Shown: positions 24,283 to 34,059 of the stretch, one piece after another
Layout of the letters: every line of letters starts with the position of its first letter
How positions within the stretch are numbered: position 1 is the first letter of the stretch
From: Prunus persica
Taxonomy: Eukaryota > Streptophyta > Magnoliopsida > Rosales > Rosaceae
Length of the DNA: 64,000 bases
NCBI RefSeq assembly: GCF_000346465.2
Contig: NC_034009.1
Coordinates: 4,797,269-4,861,268, forward strand
Direction of reading: 5' to 3'
Notes under the pieces: generated by a model
What the model was told of the DNA's origin: nothing
The model's database searches: none
Seen by the model: the letters and a program-made list of their open reading frames with translations, nothing else
Program-made: the position numbers and the translations under genes

Positions 24283-25189
24283 ATTCAGTTCCAGCGCAAG
24301 ATCACTTATTTCCATGCCCGAAAGCCGAAAGAGATATTGCAGCTCTCCCCATTGCCTACAGAACATACCAGAAACAGCCACATTGGAACAAGAATTTGGA
24401 CAAGACCTCGAACATCCGATTTTAACCAAAGAAAAGAGCACCTAAAGCAACCTCAAAAGAAGACATTTATCAAGACTTGAAAATCTAATTTGCTTTTGGG
24501 TTCATGCCCAACTCAAGAGAAGGACTCAAAAGACCAAGACCATTCAAGCCATGAGTCCATGCCAGGAGTTTTTAAACATTCCATTCCATGCAAAGCACTG
24601 CACAATAAATCTTCTGACAATCCAAATAGCACTCAAACTCATCCAAATAACAAAACCAAAAATATCAAGACCCAATAACAAGCAGTACAAAGATAGACAA
24701 AAAAAGAATATAATCTGATTCAGGGTTTGGGGTTTTGGCAAAAAAGGAAATGCCATGGAAAAGTAAGAACTCCCTAAAACTCAACTGATTTCCTAAGCAC
24801 TTCAGTGATTGCTTTTTCCTTTGGATTGAAGTATTAAAGAAAACTTACAAATAGTGTCGGGACAGCGGCAATCACAAGGCTCGTAAATGCCACAGAAGTC
24901 TGCACAATGAAATCAATTAACATATCCGCAGTGTATGCACATAATTAACTACATCTTATCATTTCTCATTTATGTAAAGAAGTTTCCAAATTGATCCCCA
25001 TTTCCACAACAAATTACATATTAAACTATATTAGCAAAGAAAAAAAGAACTGAGGCTTATATACCGTGCAGGCGACGAAGGCCAAGGGGAAGAAAGCCTG
25101 GTCGCTCAAGCTCAATTTGGCCACCGACGGAGACAGAACGCTAGGTTTTCCGACTTCCACATTCCATGGACTTTGCGAAGCGTCGTTTT
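24283..25189 (-). pseudogene. Inverted middle exons of the same plastid-protein gene
   Basis: Read on the minus strand, three exon pieces follow in order. At 25168-25065: SPWNVEVGKPSVLSPSVAK then LSLSDQAFFPLAFVACT. At 24899-24849: TSVAFTSLVIAAVPTLF, a membrane segment, 51 bp with good acceptor and donor. At 24355-24283: AMGRAAIS then, after a gap of about 50 bp and a frame change, RLSGMEISDLALELN. The missing block lies where the family has a segment between these motifs. The 21-bp sequence at 25169-25189 is the exact reverse complement of 24262-24282. Later exons are not found. As it stands the gene cannot give its original protein. Confidence 0.75.
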
Positions 25190-26060
25190 AAACATAATAC
25201 AGCTTAATAAATTGTTGTCAAAGTCAATATTCTCTTCAACTTGTATTCTTCTAAATTATAAGAACAAAACAGTCTATGAGTTAAAAGCTGTACATATACA
25301 TCCTCAAGTGGCAGAACCCAAATTCGTAATTCTCTACAGATTAAAATAGAGCATCCCTCTGTATAGTTCATTTTCATGATTTGTTTTGGTTCATGGAAAC
25401 ACAAGTGGCAGCAGCATTGTTTAAAAAGGCAGTTTGATTTCATAACACAAGGCAAATATTAGCAAATGAAGACCCTGAAATCTGACCAGAAGTGTATACA
25501 AACAAGAACTCTTCGTTATAACATGAATTTGGCAGATGAAAACAATTAAAAACAGAGGAAATTTATCCACAAAAAACAATTAAAAAATCTGCAGAATTTC
25601 GGCAGAACATCAAAATCAGAGAGAGAGAGAGAGAGAGAGAAATGAAGAATACCTCAAAGAGTGGCAGAACTGATGCTGGAAGCTGCAACCTGCTCCAGAA
25701 ATTTCCTGCTAATCTGCATGAACTGCTGCAAATCAAACCTAAATCAATTTGAATCAATTTGATAAATTTCCAGGGCTGCCATTTTATTTTAATCAAACCT
25801 CAATCAATTTGAATCAATTTGATAAATTTCTAGGACTGCCATTTTATTTTAATCAAACCTCAATCAATTTGATAAATTTCTAGGGCTGCCATTTTATTTT
25901 AATCAAACCAAAATCAATTTGAATCAATATGATAAATTACTAGGGCTGCCATTTTATTTTAATCAAACCTATATCAATTTGGAAAACACCCTAAATCAAT
26001 TTGAACCACGACCCTAAATCAATTTGAAAAACACCCTGTGCAAACAACAGACCAAGCAAT
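25190..26060. other. Non-coding stretch with GA tract and minisatellite
   Basis: No gene is seen. A (GA)n tract lies at 25619-25641 and the 60-bp minisatellite (separate entry) at 25731-25985, followed by diverged half-units up to about 26030. Confidence 0.5.
25731..25985. repeat. 60-bp minisatellite, about 4.3 copies
   Basis: Units start AATCAAACC and end ATTTTATTTT: 25731-25790, 25791-25850, 25851-25900 (lacks one 10-bp GAATCAATTT), 25901-25960 and a partial unit after it. The 10-bp half motif CAATTTGAAT is itself repeated inside the unit. Confidence 0.9.
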
Positions 26061-26246
26061 TTCTTTGTGTATTTGGTGGCAGCTCTTCTCAACAAGATCA
26101 AGCAATTTCTCCAAGTTGGTAGCCCACGAATTAAGAACATTGTTGCTATCCTTTGCAGTTTGAAAACAGACTATTCCTATTGGCCGATCAATCTTGGCCA
26201 CCAGTGCCTTGGACACAACCATATCTGACAGATGCTTCTCAGCTTC
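26061..26246 (-). pseudogene. Single exon of a 26S proteasome RPN5-like gene
   Basis: The open 62-codon segment reads [20 protein letters not shown], then [20 protein letters not shown] and [18 protein letters not shown], which I recognise as the C-terminal PCI-domain end of the proteasome lid subunit RPN5 (PSMD12). A proper AG acceptor precedes it. After HKE the sequence departs from the family end and runs into non-homologous DNA. No upstream or downstream RPN5 exons occur nearby, so this is an isolated captured or duplicated exon, not a gene. It carries no stop and little divergence, so it is probably fairly young. Confidence 0.8.
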
Positions 26247-26689
26247 CTGAAAACTATAAATAACAGACTGGAAAAGAATTGCATATTTCAAATAAGTCCA
26301 GCCATGGCATCCCAAAACTGTCATATTAGACGGATTACATTTATAAAGTCTGAAGTAATATTATTTTATACTTGTTTATGTCTAAATACACAAAACAAAA
26401 AAGAAACCACGTATCAACCCTTAGATTCTCATAATTAATCAGCATTACCTAATATGTTAAATATAATAAAGAACTGATGTGAAGAAGAATAATTAAGGAT
26501 CTAACTCAACAAAAGTACAGACAGCAAACGGAGTGAGGAAGAAAGACAACTGCACAAGAGCAGTGAGTTTCATCCCTTTTTTATGGCTATTATTATTAAA
26601 ATTCAAAACTAAAATGATATAACAAATTCTAAAACTAAGGAGTTACGCTTCACTACATGATGGGAATTCGTAAGTAAAATATGACTTTT

Positions 26690-26937
26690 TACTAAAGCAA
26701 AGGAGCCATCTCTCGAACCACAGAGACAATAATCTCTGCCAGATAAGAAGAAGCGGTGGTTTAAATTAGTTGTATTCTCATTAGTTCTTTCACAAAAATA
26801 GCATATGAAAAAGAAAAAAAAAAGTGAGAAAACCCACATACAGATGAAAATCTGCACCTACCAGGATTAGTTGGATGAGGGCAGAGAGATTTCACACTTC
26901 CTGTATGCCCCATCAGTATTGCAGTACATTTCTTTTC
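26690..26937 (-). pseudogene. Two exons of a CDT2/DTL-like WD40 gene, broken
   Basis: The first exon (26937-26862) reads EKKCTAILMGHTGSVKSLCP then HPTNP and ends at G|GTAGGT. The second (from about 26738 down) reads IIVS then, after a 2-bp insertion, GSRDGSFAL, and then decays. The GHTGSVKS..HPTN and SGSRDG.FALWD motifs are those of plant CDT2/denticleless homologues, substrate receptors of CUL4-DDB1 ubiquitin ligases in replication licensing. Only one WD40 repeat is covered. It cannot encode a working protein. Confidence 0.65.
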
Positions 26938-27655
26938 CTGAGAAACTATTACCAAAAGCTGAGGAGAACTTTGGATTGGTGAAAGAAAACTCAGATATTC
27001 AATAAGCTTCATTTACGTCATAGGTCTCTCCGATAACCCGTGAGTTCTGTTTCCATTCATTTATGCACTCTAGCCTAAGAGCAAGTCCAGCAGTGTGAGC
27101 TGGACTCGGGCTGGGGGGGGTTTGGGAAAAAAATGGACTTCCAGCAGTGTGAGGCAGCCCGGGCAAGCGGTGGGGGCCACGAGACTGGGCAGGCCCGAAG
27201 GCGATTTCGGCCCGAGCTTGGGCCCGAGGGCGGTGACGTCATGGCTGACGCCAGGCTGGCGTCAGCCCTCCTGATTTCAAATTTTTTTTACCGTTGGCGC
27301 GTGCATTGCACGCACCAACGTTAAAAAAAAAATTCAAACGGACCGCTACAGTAGCCGCCAATGGCTACTTTCCATGTGGCAGTCTCTGGTCTCTCCGATT
27401 CTTTTTTTTTCTTCAATCCAACGGCAGCCAATTTTTCTGCAATAAAAAATTGAAAAAAAATCGAATTTTTTTTAAAAAATACACAAAAATTACTGAATTT
27501 TTTTTGTATAAATACCAACCAATACTCTTCACTATTAACACCAAATCCTCTTATATTTTCTTCTCCTTCTACTATTGTTCACTTTCTCCTCAATATTTAT
27601 TCACTTTCTATTCAATATTTTTTCACTTTCAAGTTGTATTTTTGTCTATCATATT

Positions 27656-28735
27656 ATGGGTTCTTCTAATGAAAATGGAGGGGCATGGAGCATGATGGAA
27701 GATGTTAGCTTGTGTGAGGCTTGGGTCCAAGTTAGTCATTGTCCCGTAACGGGCAATGAGATTAAATTTTCTCATATGTGGAAAAAAATTCATCAAGCAT
27801 TTTGTGAAAGGGCAATTGGTTCTACACGTATAGAAATGACATTATCCAGTAGGTGGAAAGTTCTTAATAAAGAGTTGGCGAAATGGAGAAATGTCTTAGC
27901 AAAAGCGATGGACAACCATCGAAGCGGACAAACCTTAGCAGTGAGGTAAATTATTTGTCATTTTCCTTCTATTAATTTCTATGTCATATTAATTTTTATT
28001 TAAATGTTTCTTGCAATTTATATATTTTGTTAATATGTCTCTAGTTTTTTTTATACATATTGCATTTTTTTTAAATTTATTGAATTTGCATTAGTTTTTT
28101 TTTACATGTTGCATTGCCAATATTTTTTTAAAGTTTCATGCATTTCCATTTAAATTTTTTTATAGATTATGCAAGCACAAATGTGGTTTGGTACTACGGG
28201 GCAAGGGAAAAAAAGTTTCAACCATACCCATTGTTGGGAGGTGGTGAAAACTTGTAAGAGATTCCAAATTATTCCAACCGGTCCGACGGTAGTCTTGAAC
28301 GAGACTCCACTTCATGAGACGCCGGCATCGGATTCACCTATGGATTCCCCAATGAGTCAAGACTCACCCATTGAAAAGGAGCCAAGGCCTATTGGGAGAA
28401 AGGCGGCGAAGGCGAATAAAGGGAGTAATTCTAGCAAGAATGCATCTAAATTTTTGGAGGAACTTTCAAAGCACCAAGCCATGAGAATTGAAATGGACTT
28501 GAAACAACAAGAGCACGATATGGCTATTCAAGTCGAATATGCAAAAGAAAGGGAGTATGTACGGGAACAAAACATTGAAAAAAAAGATCGGGAAACCATG
28601 GCCATGGATACAAGCCATATGTCCCCTGAAACAAAACAATTTTGGAAGCTAGAACGAAGGGATGTTATGAGACGAAGACTTTTTTGTGACGATGGACCTA
28701 GCAACACGGATTGGTTAAATGATGAAAATCATTAA
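27656..28735 (+). CDS. Harbinger ORF1, MYB/SANT-like accessory protein, 284 aa
   Basis: ORF1 proteins bind the element ends and bring the transposase to the nucleus and DNA. Two exons: 27656-27940 and 28166-28735. The GTGAGG donor at 27941 and the tatag acceptor at 28165 keep frame (QTLA then IMQAQMWFG). Exon 1 has a SANT/MYB trihelix-like domain: AWSMMEDVSLCEAWVQVS, IKFSHMWKKIHQAFCERA, SSRWKVLNKELAKWRNVLAK. Exon 2 has WEVVKTCKRFQ, the Pro/Ser/Asp stretch ETPASDSPMDSPMSQDSP, a basic segment GRKAAKANKGS and a charged, probably coiled-coil tail ending TDWLNDENH. An upstream in-frame ATG at 27575 would add a hydrophobic 27-residue lead; the start at 27656 looks better because relatives begin near there. 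No stops or frameshifts are seen. Confidence 0.85.
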
Positions 28736-28915
28736 AATGGTTTGCTTGCCTTTCATGTCTTAGTTTACTTGCCTTTGATTTCATTGTATTTTTTGTTTTG
28801 TTTAATTCATATATTTTATTTTATTAGTTGTATTGCTTTTCTTTTAGTGAATAAAGAAAATATTCAACAAAAATCCTTTGTATTCAAAACATTCCATATA
28901 TAAAAAACAAACCAC

Positions 28916-29002
28916 AACCAAAGCATAAAAAATAAACAAACCATAACCAAAGCATAAAAAATAAACAACCCACAACCAAAGCATAAAAAATAAACAACCC
29001 AC
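28916..29002. repeat. 29-bp tandem repeat between ORF1 and ORF2
   Basis: Units beginning AACCAAAGCATAAAAAATAA start at 28916, 28945 and 28974. They lie in the space between the convergent transposon genes. Confidence 0.8.
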
Positions 29003-29097
29003 AACTAAAAATAATAAAGCATAAAAAAAACAAAGCATAACTAAAAATACAACATAAACATAATAAACTAAAAAAAACATCTTCACTTCACTTCACT

Positions 29098-30464
29098 TCA
29101 TTCACCTTCATTGCCTTTCACCGCCCATAAATGCTCCATCAAGTCAACTTGACGCTGTTCATGAATATAAGACGACTGCATCTCCGTGTAGCGATCAATC
29201 ATACGGGGCATGAAACTACCGTCTCTAACCAACGGTTCATGCTGCACTGGTTCCCCATTTGGCCCAACTGGTTTTTCATAAATTCGTGTTAGGGTCGTGT
29301 CCATGGGATTTGGTTCATACACTTCATCAGCATCGTAATCATATTCATCTTCCACAATCATGTTATGGAGGATGATACAAGTCATCATTATACTCCTAAG
29401 CACCTCCTTGTCAAATAGACGTGCCGCGCCCCTGATAATAGCCCACCGGGCTTGAAGGATACCAAAGTACCTCTCAACATATTTTCTATACCCCTCTTGA
29501 TATAGAGCAAAAATTTTTGCTTATGGGATCGGGGATGTGGAATTGTTTTCACAAATGTTGTCCACCTCGGGTAGATGCCATCAGCTAGATAATACCCGTT
29601 CTGGTAGATGGTACTGTTGATTTCATATGTGATATTTGGGGCTTCACCTCTCAAAACATCATTAAACACCGGGGATTGACCTAGGACATTCAAATCGTTT
29701 TGAGATCCGGCAACTCCGAAGAAGGCGTGCCAAACCCATGTATCAAAACCAGCAACTGCTTCCAGGATGATACTTTTTTGCCCTTTTCTATTTCCGTAAT
29801 CCCCTTGCCAAGCAGTTGGACAATTTTTCCACTGCCAGTGCATGCAGTCAATGCTACCAATCATGCCGGGAAATCCTCGAGACTCAGCTTTTTAGAGAAG
29901 CCGTTGCAGGTCCCTGGGCGTAGGTCTGCGTAGGTAGTCTCTGGTGTACAAAGTTTCCATTGCATCACAAAATCGCACCAAGCTCTCCAAAACAGTGGAC
30001 TTCCCCATCCGGGCAATCTCATCCCCCTGATTAGCAGATGACCCATACGCCAACATTCGTATCACAGCTGTGAACTTCTGCTCTGGAAGAAGTCCCAAAT
30101 TTCCAGTACAATTTCTCTTTTGAACAAAATATTCATCATAATTGCAAATATCATGCATGATTTTATTGAACAAATGGGGTTGCATTCTATATCTCCTTCG
30201 AAAATGAACATCAGAGTACAGAGATTGTGAGATAAAATAATCTTGCATAAGATTCTTATCCCAAGAATGTCTATGTCTGTCCACATTTGGGCCACGGCTT
30301 TCTCGTGAACCACGGCGACTCTGGTTTTCTTCCTCCAGCAAAGCAACTGCTATGCCAAGTTGCTCATCTAGTTCTCTCTGCGCCCTTTTGCTTGCAGCTC
30401 GTCTACGCATTCTTTCTCTAGTTTCTCGCTCTTACCTCTCCAAAACCTCTTGCATGTCTGCCAT
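29098..30464 (-). pseudogene. Harbinger transposase (ORF2), inactivated
   Basis: This is a DDE-type PIF/Harbinger transposase. Segments seen: RRYRMQPHLFNKIMHDIC, MLAYGSSANQGDEIARMG, IGSIDCMHWQWKNCP (first Asp), GSQNDLNVLGQSPVFND (second Asp), YYLADGIYPRWTTFVKT (third acidic site), SIMMTCIILHNMIVEDEYDY. Three lesions are visible: an in-frame TAA at 30432-30434, eleven codons after the likely start at 30464; an in-frame TAA at 29892-29894 in front of KAESRGFPGMIGS; and a single-base loss in a T run near 29513-29519 that moves the frame after HKQKF. Without these the frame is continuous. Some relatives may start at the later ATG at 30410. Confidence 0.88.
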
Positions 30465-30600
30465 TGAGAATGGAGAATGAAATCTAAAATATGAGAAATG
30501 GAAATGTAGAGAAGAACTGGTGTGGGAGGTATGAGCTGAACCTCTGGTTTTATAGAAAAATATAGACAGATAGATATGACACGCGGCGCAATCTTAGAGG

Positions 30601-30760
30601 GTGAAAATCTTATCTGAAATTTGAAATTTGAAATTTATCTGAAATTTGAATTTCGAAATGTATATGAAATTTGACATTTTGAATTTATCTGAAATTTGAA
30701 TTTTGAAATGTATTTGAAATTTGAAATTTATCTGAAATTTGAAACCGAAAATCTTATCCG
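30601..30760. repeat. Degenerate TTGAAATTTATCTGAAA repeats inside the Harbinger element
   Basis: Short units around GAAATTTGAAATTTATCTG recur about six times. They are subterminal to the right TIR, where Harbinger elements often carry ORF1/transposase-binding repeats. The binding role is inference. Confidence 0.6.
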
Positions 30761-31003
30761 ATATGAATAGTATTGACACATAGGAACCCAAAAATCTTAT
30801 CCGAAAATATTATCCAAATTAATTGTTTAAGTAAACAAAATTGTGAAAAAAATAAAAAGATGAATAGTATTTGTCATGGCAAGCCTAAACTGCTGGAAAC
30901 ACACTTTGTTGAAGGGGGCTAGGGCAGCCACTATTCATATGAATAGTAGCTGCCCTAGGGCTCCCCTTGCCATGGCAAGGGGTAACTGGTGGAAATGCTC
31001 TAA

Positions 31004-31420
31004 GCCAAGGCTAGCTAATTTCTGAGTTTTACATTTTGTAAGTCATCCTTTTTTCCCTATTATATATCAATGGAAACAATTGAAACATTTAAACCCACAC
31101 ATATCCAAACAAGCCTATATGCCTTGCTTATCAAAGAAAAATGGCCACCACTATTCCTTCACTAACCCAGAACATCATTCTTGCTGAATTGTTTAATGGT
31201 ACTTTTCGACACATGCATAGAATCACATATGTCTAACCAAAAGGCAAAAGCCATTGGCAACACAAACAATATACACACTCAAACTTTTATTTAAAAAAGA
31301 AGAAAAAGAAAAATAACAATAATGCTAATTATAGACAAAGAAATTTTAGCGCAATAAATTTCATTGGATGAGAAAATAATTAGGGTTCTGTTGATTGAAT
31401 TGTGGGCCTTATAATTCACA
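31004..31420. other. Intergenic flank of the Harbinger insertion
   Basis: AT-rich DNA with no gene or clean repeat that I can see. Confidence 0.4.
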
Positions 31421-31439
31421 CATGTGGCGTATGACTCAT

Positions 31440-32095
31440 CAAAATTGGGTTAGCTGTCAAAAGTGACACGTGTCGACATCCGACGAAGTGCATCAAACGG
31501 TTCAAGATGAAGACAAAATTAAGGGAAAGAATCTTCTGTGATTGACTTTGATTTAAATCAAATATTAATCAGGTCAATTGAAGATAATTTGGTTAAATTG
31601 CCAGATTATTGGAATTGATTTAAATCAAATCAAAATCCTACAAAACAAAGTTTTAAATAGGGAAAGTTATTTAGGTCAAGCATCCTGCAAGAGCCTATAA
31701 ATAGGAGGCCTCAAGACGAAAGAAGGGGCTCAGAAAAAATCTAGCATTGAGAAGAAACAGAAAACTCTCTGCATTCTTTACCCTACTTTGGAAGAGCCAC
31801 CAAGCACAACAAATACATGCCGGTTTCCTTCACTCTAGAAAAATCCCAAACACCAAACAATCTTCATGCTACCCGTTTGATCAAGATCAAGTCTCTACGA
31901 CCCTTGTATCAAATACAAATTTTCTTTAAACACTTTGGAGATCGAATCAGAGGATTCAATACAGAGATTGTAACCCTAAATTTCATAAATACAAATATTA
32001 TTTTGTACACGTGTTCTTGTCTCAATTGTCGTAGGAAATTCTTCTTTACACGCATAATATCAATTCATCACATCAAATCTCAAAATTAGCTTGAA
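31440..32095 (+). mobile_element. LTR-like promoter and leader region, possible solo LTR
   Basis: A TATA box (cctataaatag at about 31695) is followed by a GC-richer start region, a CT/CA-rich stretch and a polyadenylation-like segment (tttgtacacgtgttcttgtct). This layout resembles U3-R-U5 of plant LTR retrotransposons. An ACACGTGTCGACATC tract lies upstream at about 31466. No coding region, primer-binding site or target duplication was found, so the limits are approximate. Confidence 0.35.
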
Positions 32096-33078
32096 ACTAA
32101 CTTATCATGGGCCATCATGCAAAATAAACAGGCAAATTCCAACTGTATGCCTTCAAGTTTCTAACAAGTAAAGCTTGAATAATATCAATTTTTTAACCAA
32201 AAGATGCAATTTTTGTAAACAAACAATGAAGAGAGGAAACAAGAAGTGCTTAATCCACATTCAAACCCTAATGCATTATTTGGTTGTTGAGAAATTGATG
32301 TAAAATGGCACATGCAACTAAAATTTTAATTCTCTTTCCATTGATAACTTAACTTTAGTGCAGCCATATAATCTATAACAGCATAAAACACAAACATGGA
32401 AGATTTTCCCTTTTTCTTGCCTAAAATTCCCAGCAACCAAACAAATTATAGAAAATAACAACCCAACAAACAATCTAACAATGAAATTTCTCAATAACAA
32501 CCAAAGAAAAAGCAATACCCATGAAAAATTACCTAGATTCTACGGCCACGTTGTGAGCGCATAAACTCATTTTATCACAGTTCCGATTGAAGAAACTGTA
32601 TATTCAATTATAATATTTGAGATATTACAACCTATATTTATACACAAACTATAAGATATCTTCCTAGTGGTTACAATGAAACGGAAAACCTATTATATCC
32701 TAATAAAGGCTAATAACAACATAACAGCTAAAACACTAATGTATTGTCATTGAAGACCCTTAACTATGGCAACTCCCGTAACCCCCTAACACCGATATTA
32801 TCAGTCAATTGAATGTGTTTCCTAAGCTTTCTTCTAAGCCTAGTAACAAAACCTCTTTTCGAACTAGAATTAGATTAAATGAAGCTATCGAGTAGCGGAC
32901 CTGTAGTCTAAAAGGAAAAATGTTGTAGAGAGACAGAGAGCATATGAGAAAAGTGGAAGAAGGAATAAGAGGTATCAAAAGGAAAAGATTAGAAAAACTT
33001 GCCTAGGAGCAGTCAATGTTGATCAAAAGAGAGGCAGAGTCGCGAACGCGAACAAGAGAGAGAGTCGAAGTTGCGAAC

Positions 33079-33153
<75 letters not shown>

Positions 33154-33600
33154 GCGGAGTCGCGTGTTCTCAATTTAGCGATGGGCTTATTTTGCGAACC
33201 CAATTTTAGACTCTATGTATAAGGAGAGCGAGTGAGGAGGTTTTTTACTATTGGACTCCACAATCCCATTTAACTTAGTCCCCCATCTTACCAAACATGG
33301 GCTTCAAGTCCTATTTAGCACAGTCCAAGGGAGTGAGGCCATGCCCTATAAGTTTTGTGATGATCGTGTGCATGCACTCCTATGGTAACACCATATACAA
33401 CCAATAAAAAAGAGCCATGTGTAAAAAATATATTATAAATATATAATATAAAAATTAATTATACTGGATCGGTTCAAATTGGACCGGTCCTGTGTGTTGA
33501 AAAATTGAAATTGGTCTGAACCGGTTCGGTTTGGATTTTTTTCGATTTTTGACTTTTTAAGTCAACACGATTTTTTTGGATTTTTTCGATTCAGTTCGGT
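32096..33600. other. Intergenic with GA microsatellite and hAT-MITE end
   Basis: No gene is seen. A (GA)n tract covers about 33082-33152. From about 33460 to 33635 there is 'ggaccggtcc'/'gaaccggttcggtt' sequence ending ATGCCCACCC, typical of one end of a hAT-type MITE, abutting the next Harbinger remnant. Confidence 0.5.
33050..33152. repeat. GA microsatellite
   Basis: Mostly perfect (ga)n over about 70 bp, with a cgcgaacgcgagag-type variant before it. The open frames through it are artefacts of the repeat. Confidence 0.95.
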
Positions 33601-33635
33601 TCGATTTTGCGGTTTTGCGGTTCCAATGCCCACCC

Positions 33636-33934
33636 TTAATAATGAATGTACAAAATTCTTGGAACAAATTGCTCTCCCAAGAGCAATGAGAATGGATAGA
33701 AACATCAAAAGAGATGAGGCTAACAAGGCAAGAGATAAGGCATTTGAAAGAGAAATGGAGCATGCACACAAACACAACATGGACAAGAAATATCTGAAAA
33801 CCATGGTCATGGTTATGAGTCATATGTCCCTTGAAACAAAGGCATTTTGGAAGTAAGAACGAATATATGAGAAGAATGTTTTTCCATGACGATGAACCTA
33901 GCAACACGGATTGGTTAAACGACAAAAACCATTA
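33636..33934 (+). pseudogene. Harbinger ORF1 C-terminal remnant
   Basis: Reads NNECTKFLEQIALPRAMR, REMEHAHKHNMDKKYLKTM, SHMSLETKAFWK, then a stop, with DDEPSNTDWLNDKNH recognisable in another frame. It corresponds to the last third of ORF1 of the complete element (FLEELSKHQAMR, SHMSPETKQFWK, PSNTDWLNDENH). Confidence 0.8.
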
Positions 33935-34059
33935 GGTTGTATTGATAACATTGCTCTTTCTTAATTAGTTATATTGATTGTCTTTTATTTAATAAAGTAA
34001 TCATTCAATAATATAGCCATTTATTTAGAACAAAGCATAATTGAAAACTAATTATTAAA

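Larger units (their letters stand above)
27079..31000. mobile_element. Full-length PIF/Harbinger transposon, 3.9 kb
   Basis: Ends are inverted repeats (left GAGCAAGTCCAGCAGTG; right, reverse complemented, GAGCATTTCCACCAGTTACC), each flanked by the target triplet TAA at 27076-27078 and 31001-31003. Inside, a MYB-like ORF1 points right and a DDE transposase ORF2 points left, tail to tail, which is the usual Harbinger layout. The transposase is interrupted (separate entry), so this copy would need another copy's transposase to move. Confidence 0.92.

Noticed and set aside
24160..24441. 93-codon minus-strand frame as a new gene
   Set aside because: Only its RLSGMEISDLALELND part is real exon; the rest is antisense of the plus-strand transit peptide and intron.
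33016..33222. Open frames rich in alternating Arg-Glu or Ser-Leu on both strands
   Set aside because: They are translations of the GA microsatellite, with no non-repeat coding signal.
33557..33925. 122-codon minus-strand frame opposite the Harbinger ORF1 remnant
   Set aside because: It is antisense to recognisable ORF1 codons, and its hydrophobic look comes from the complement of a charged coil.
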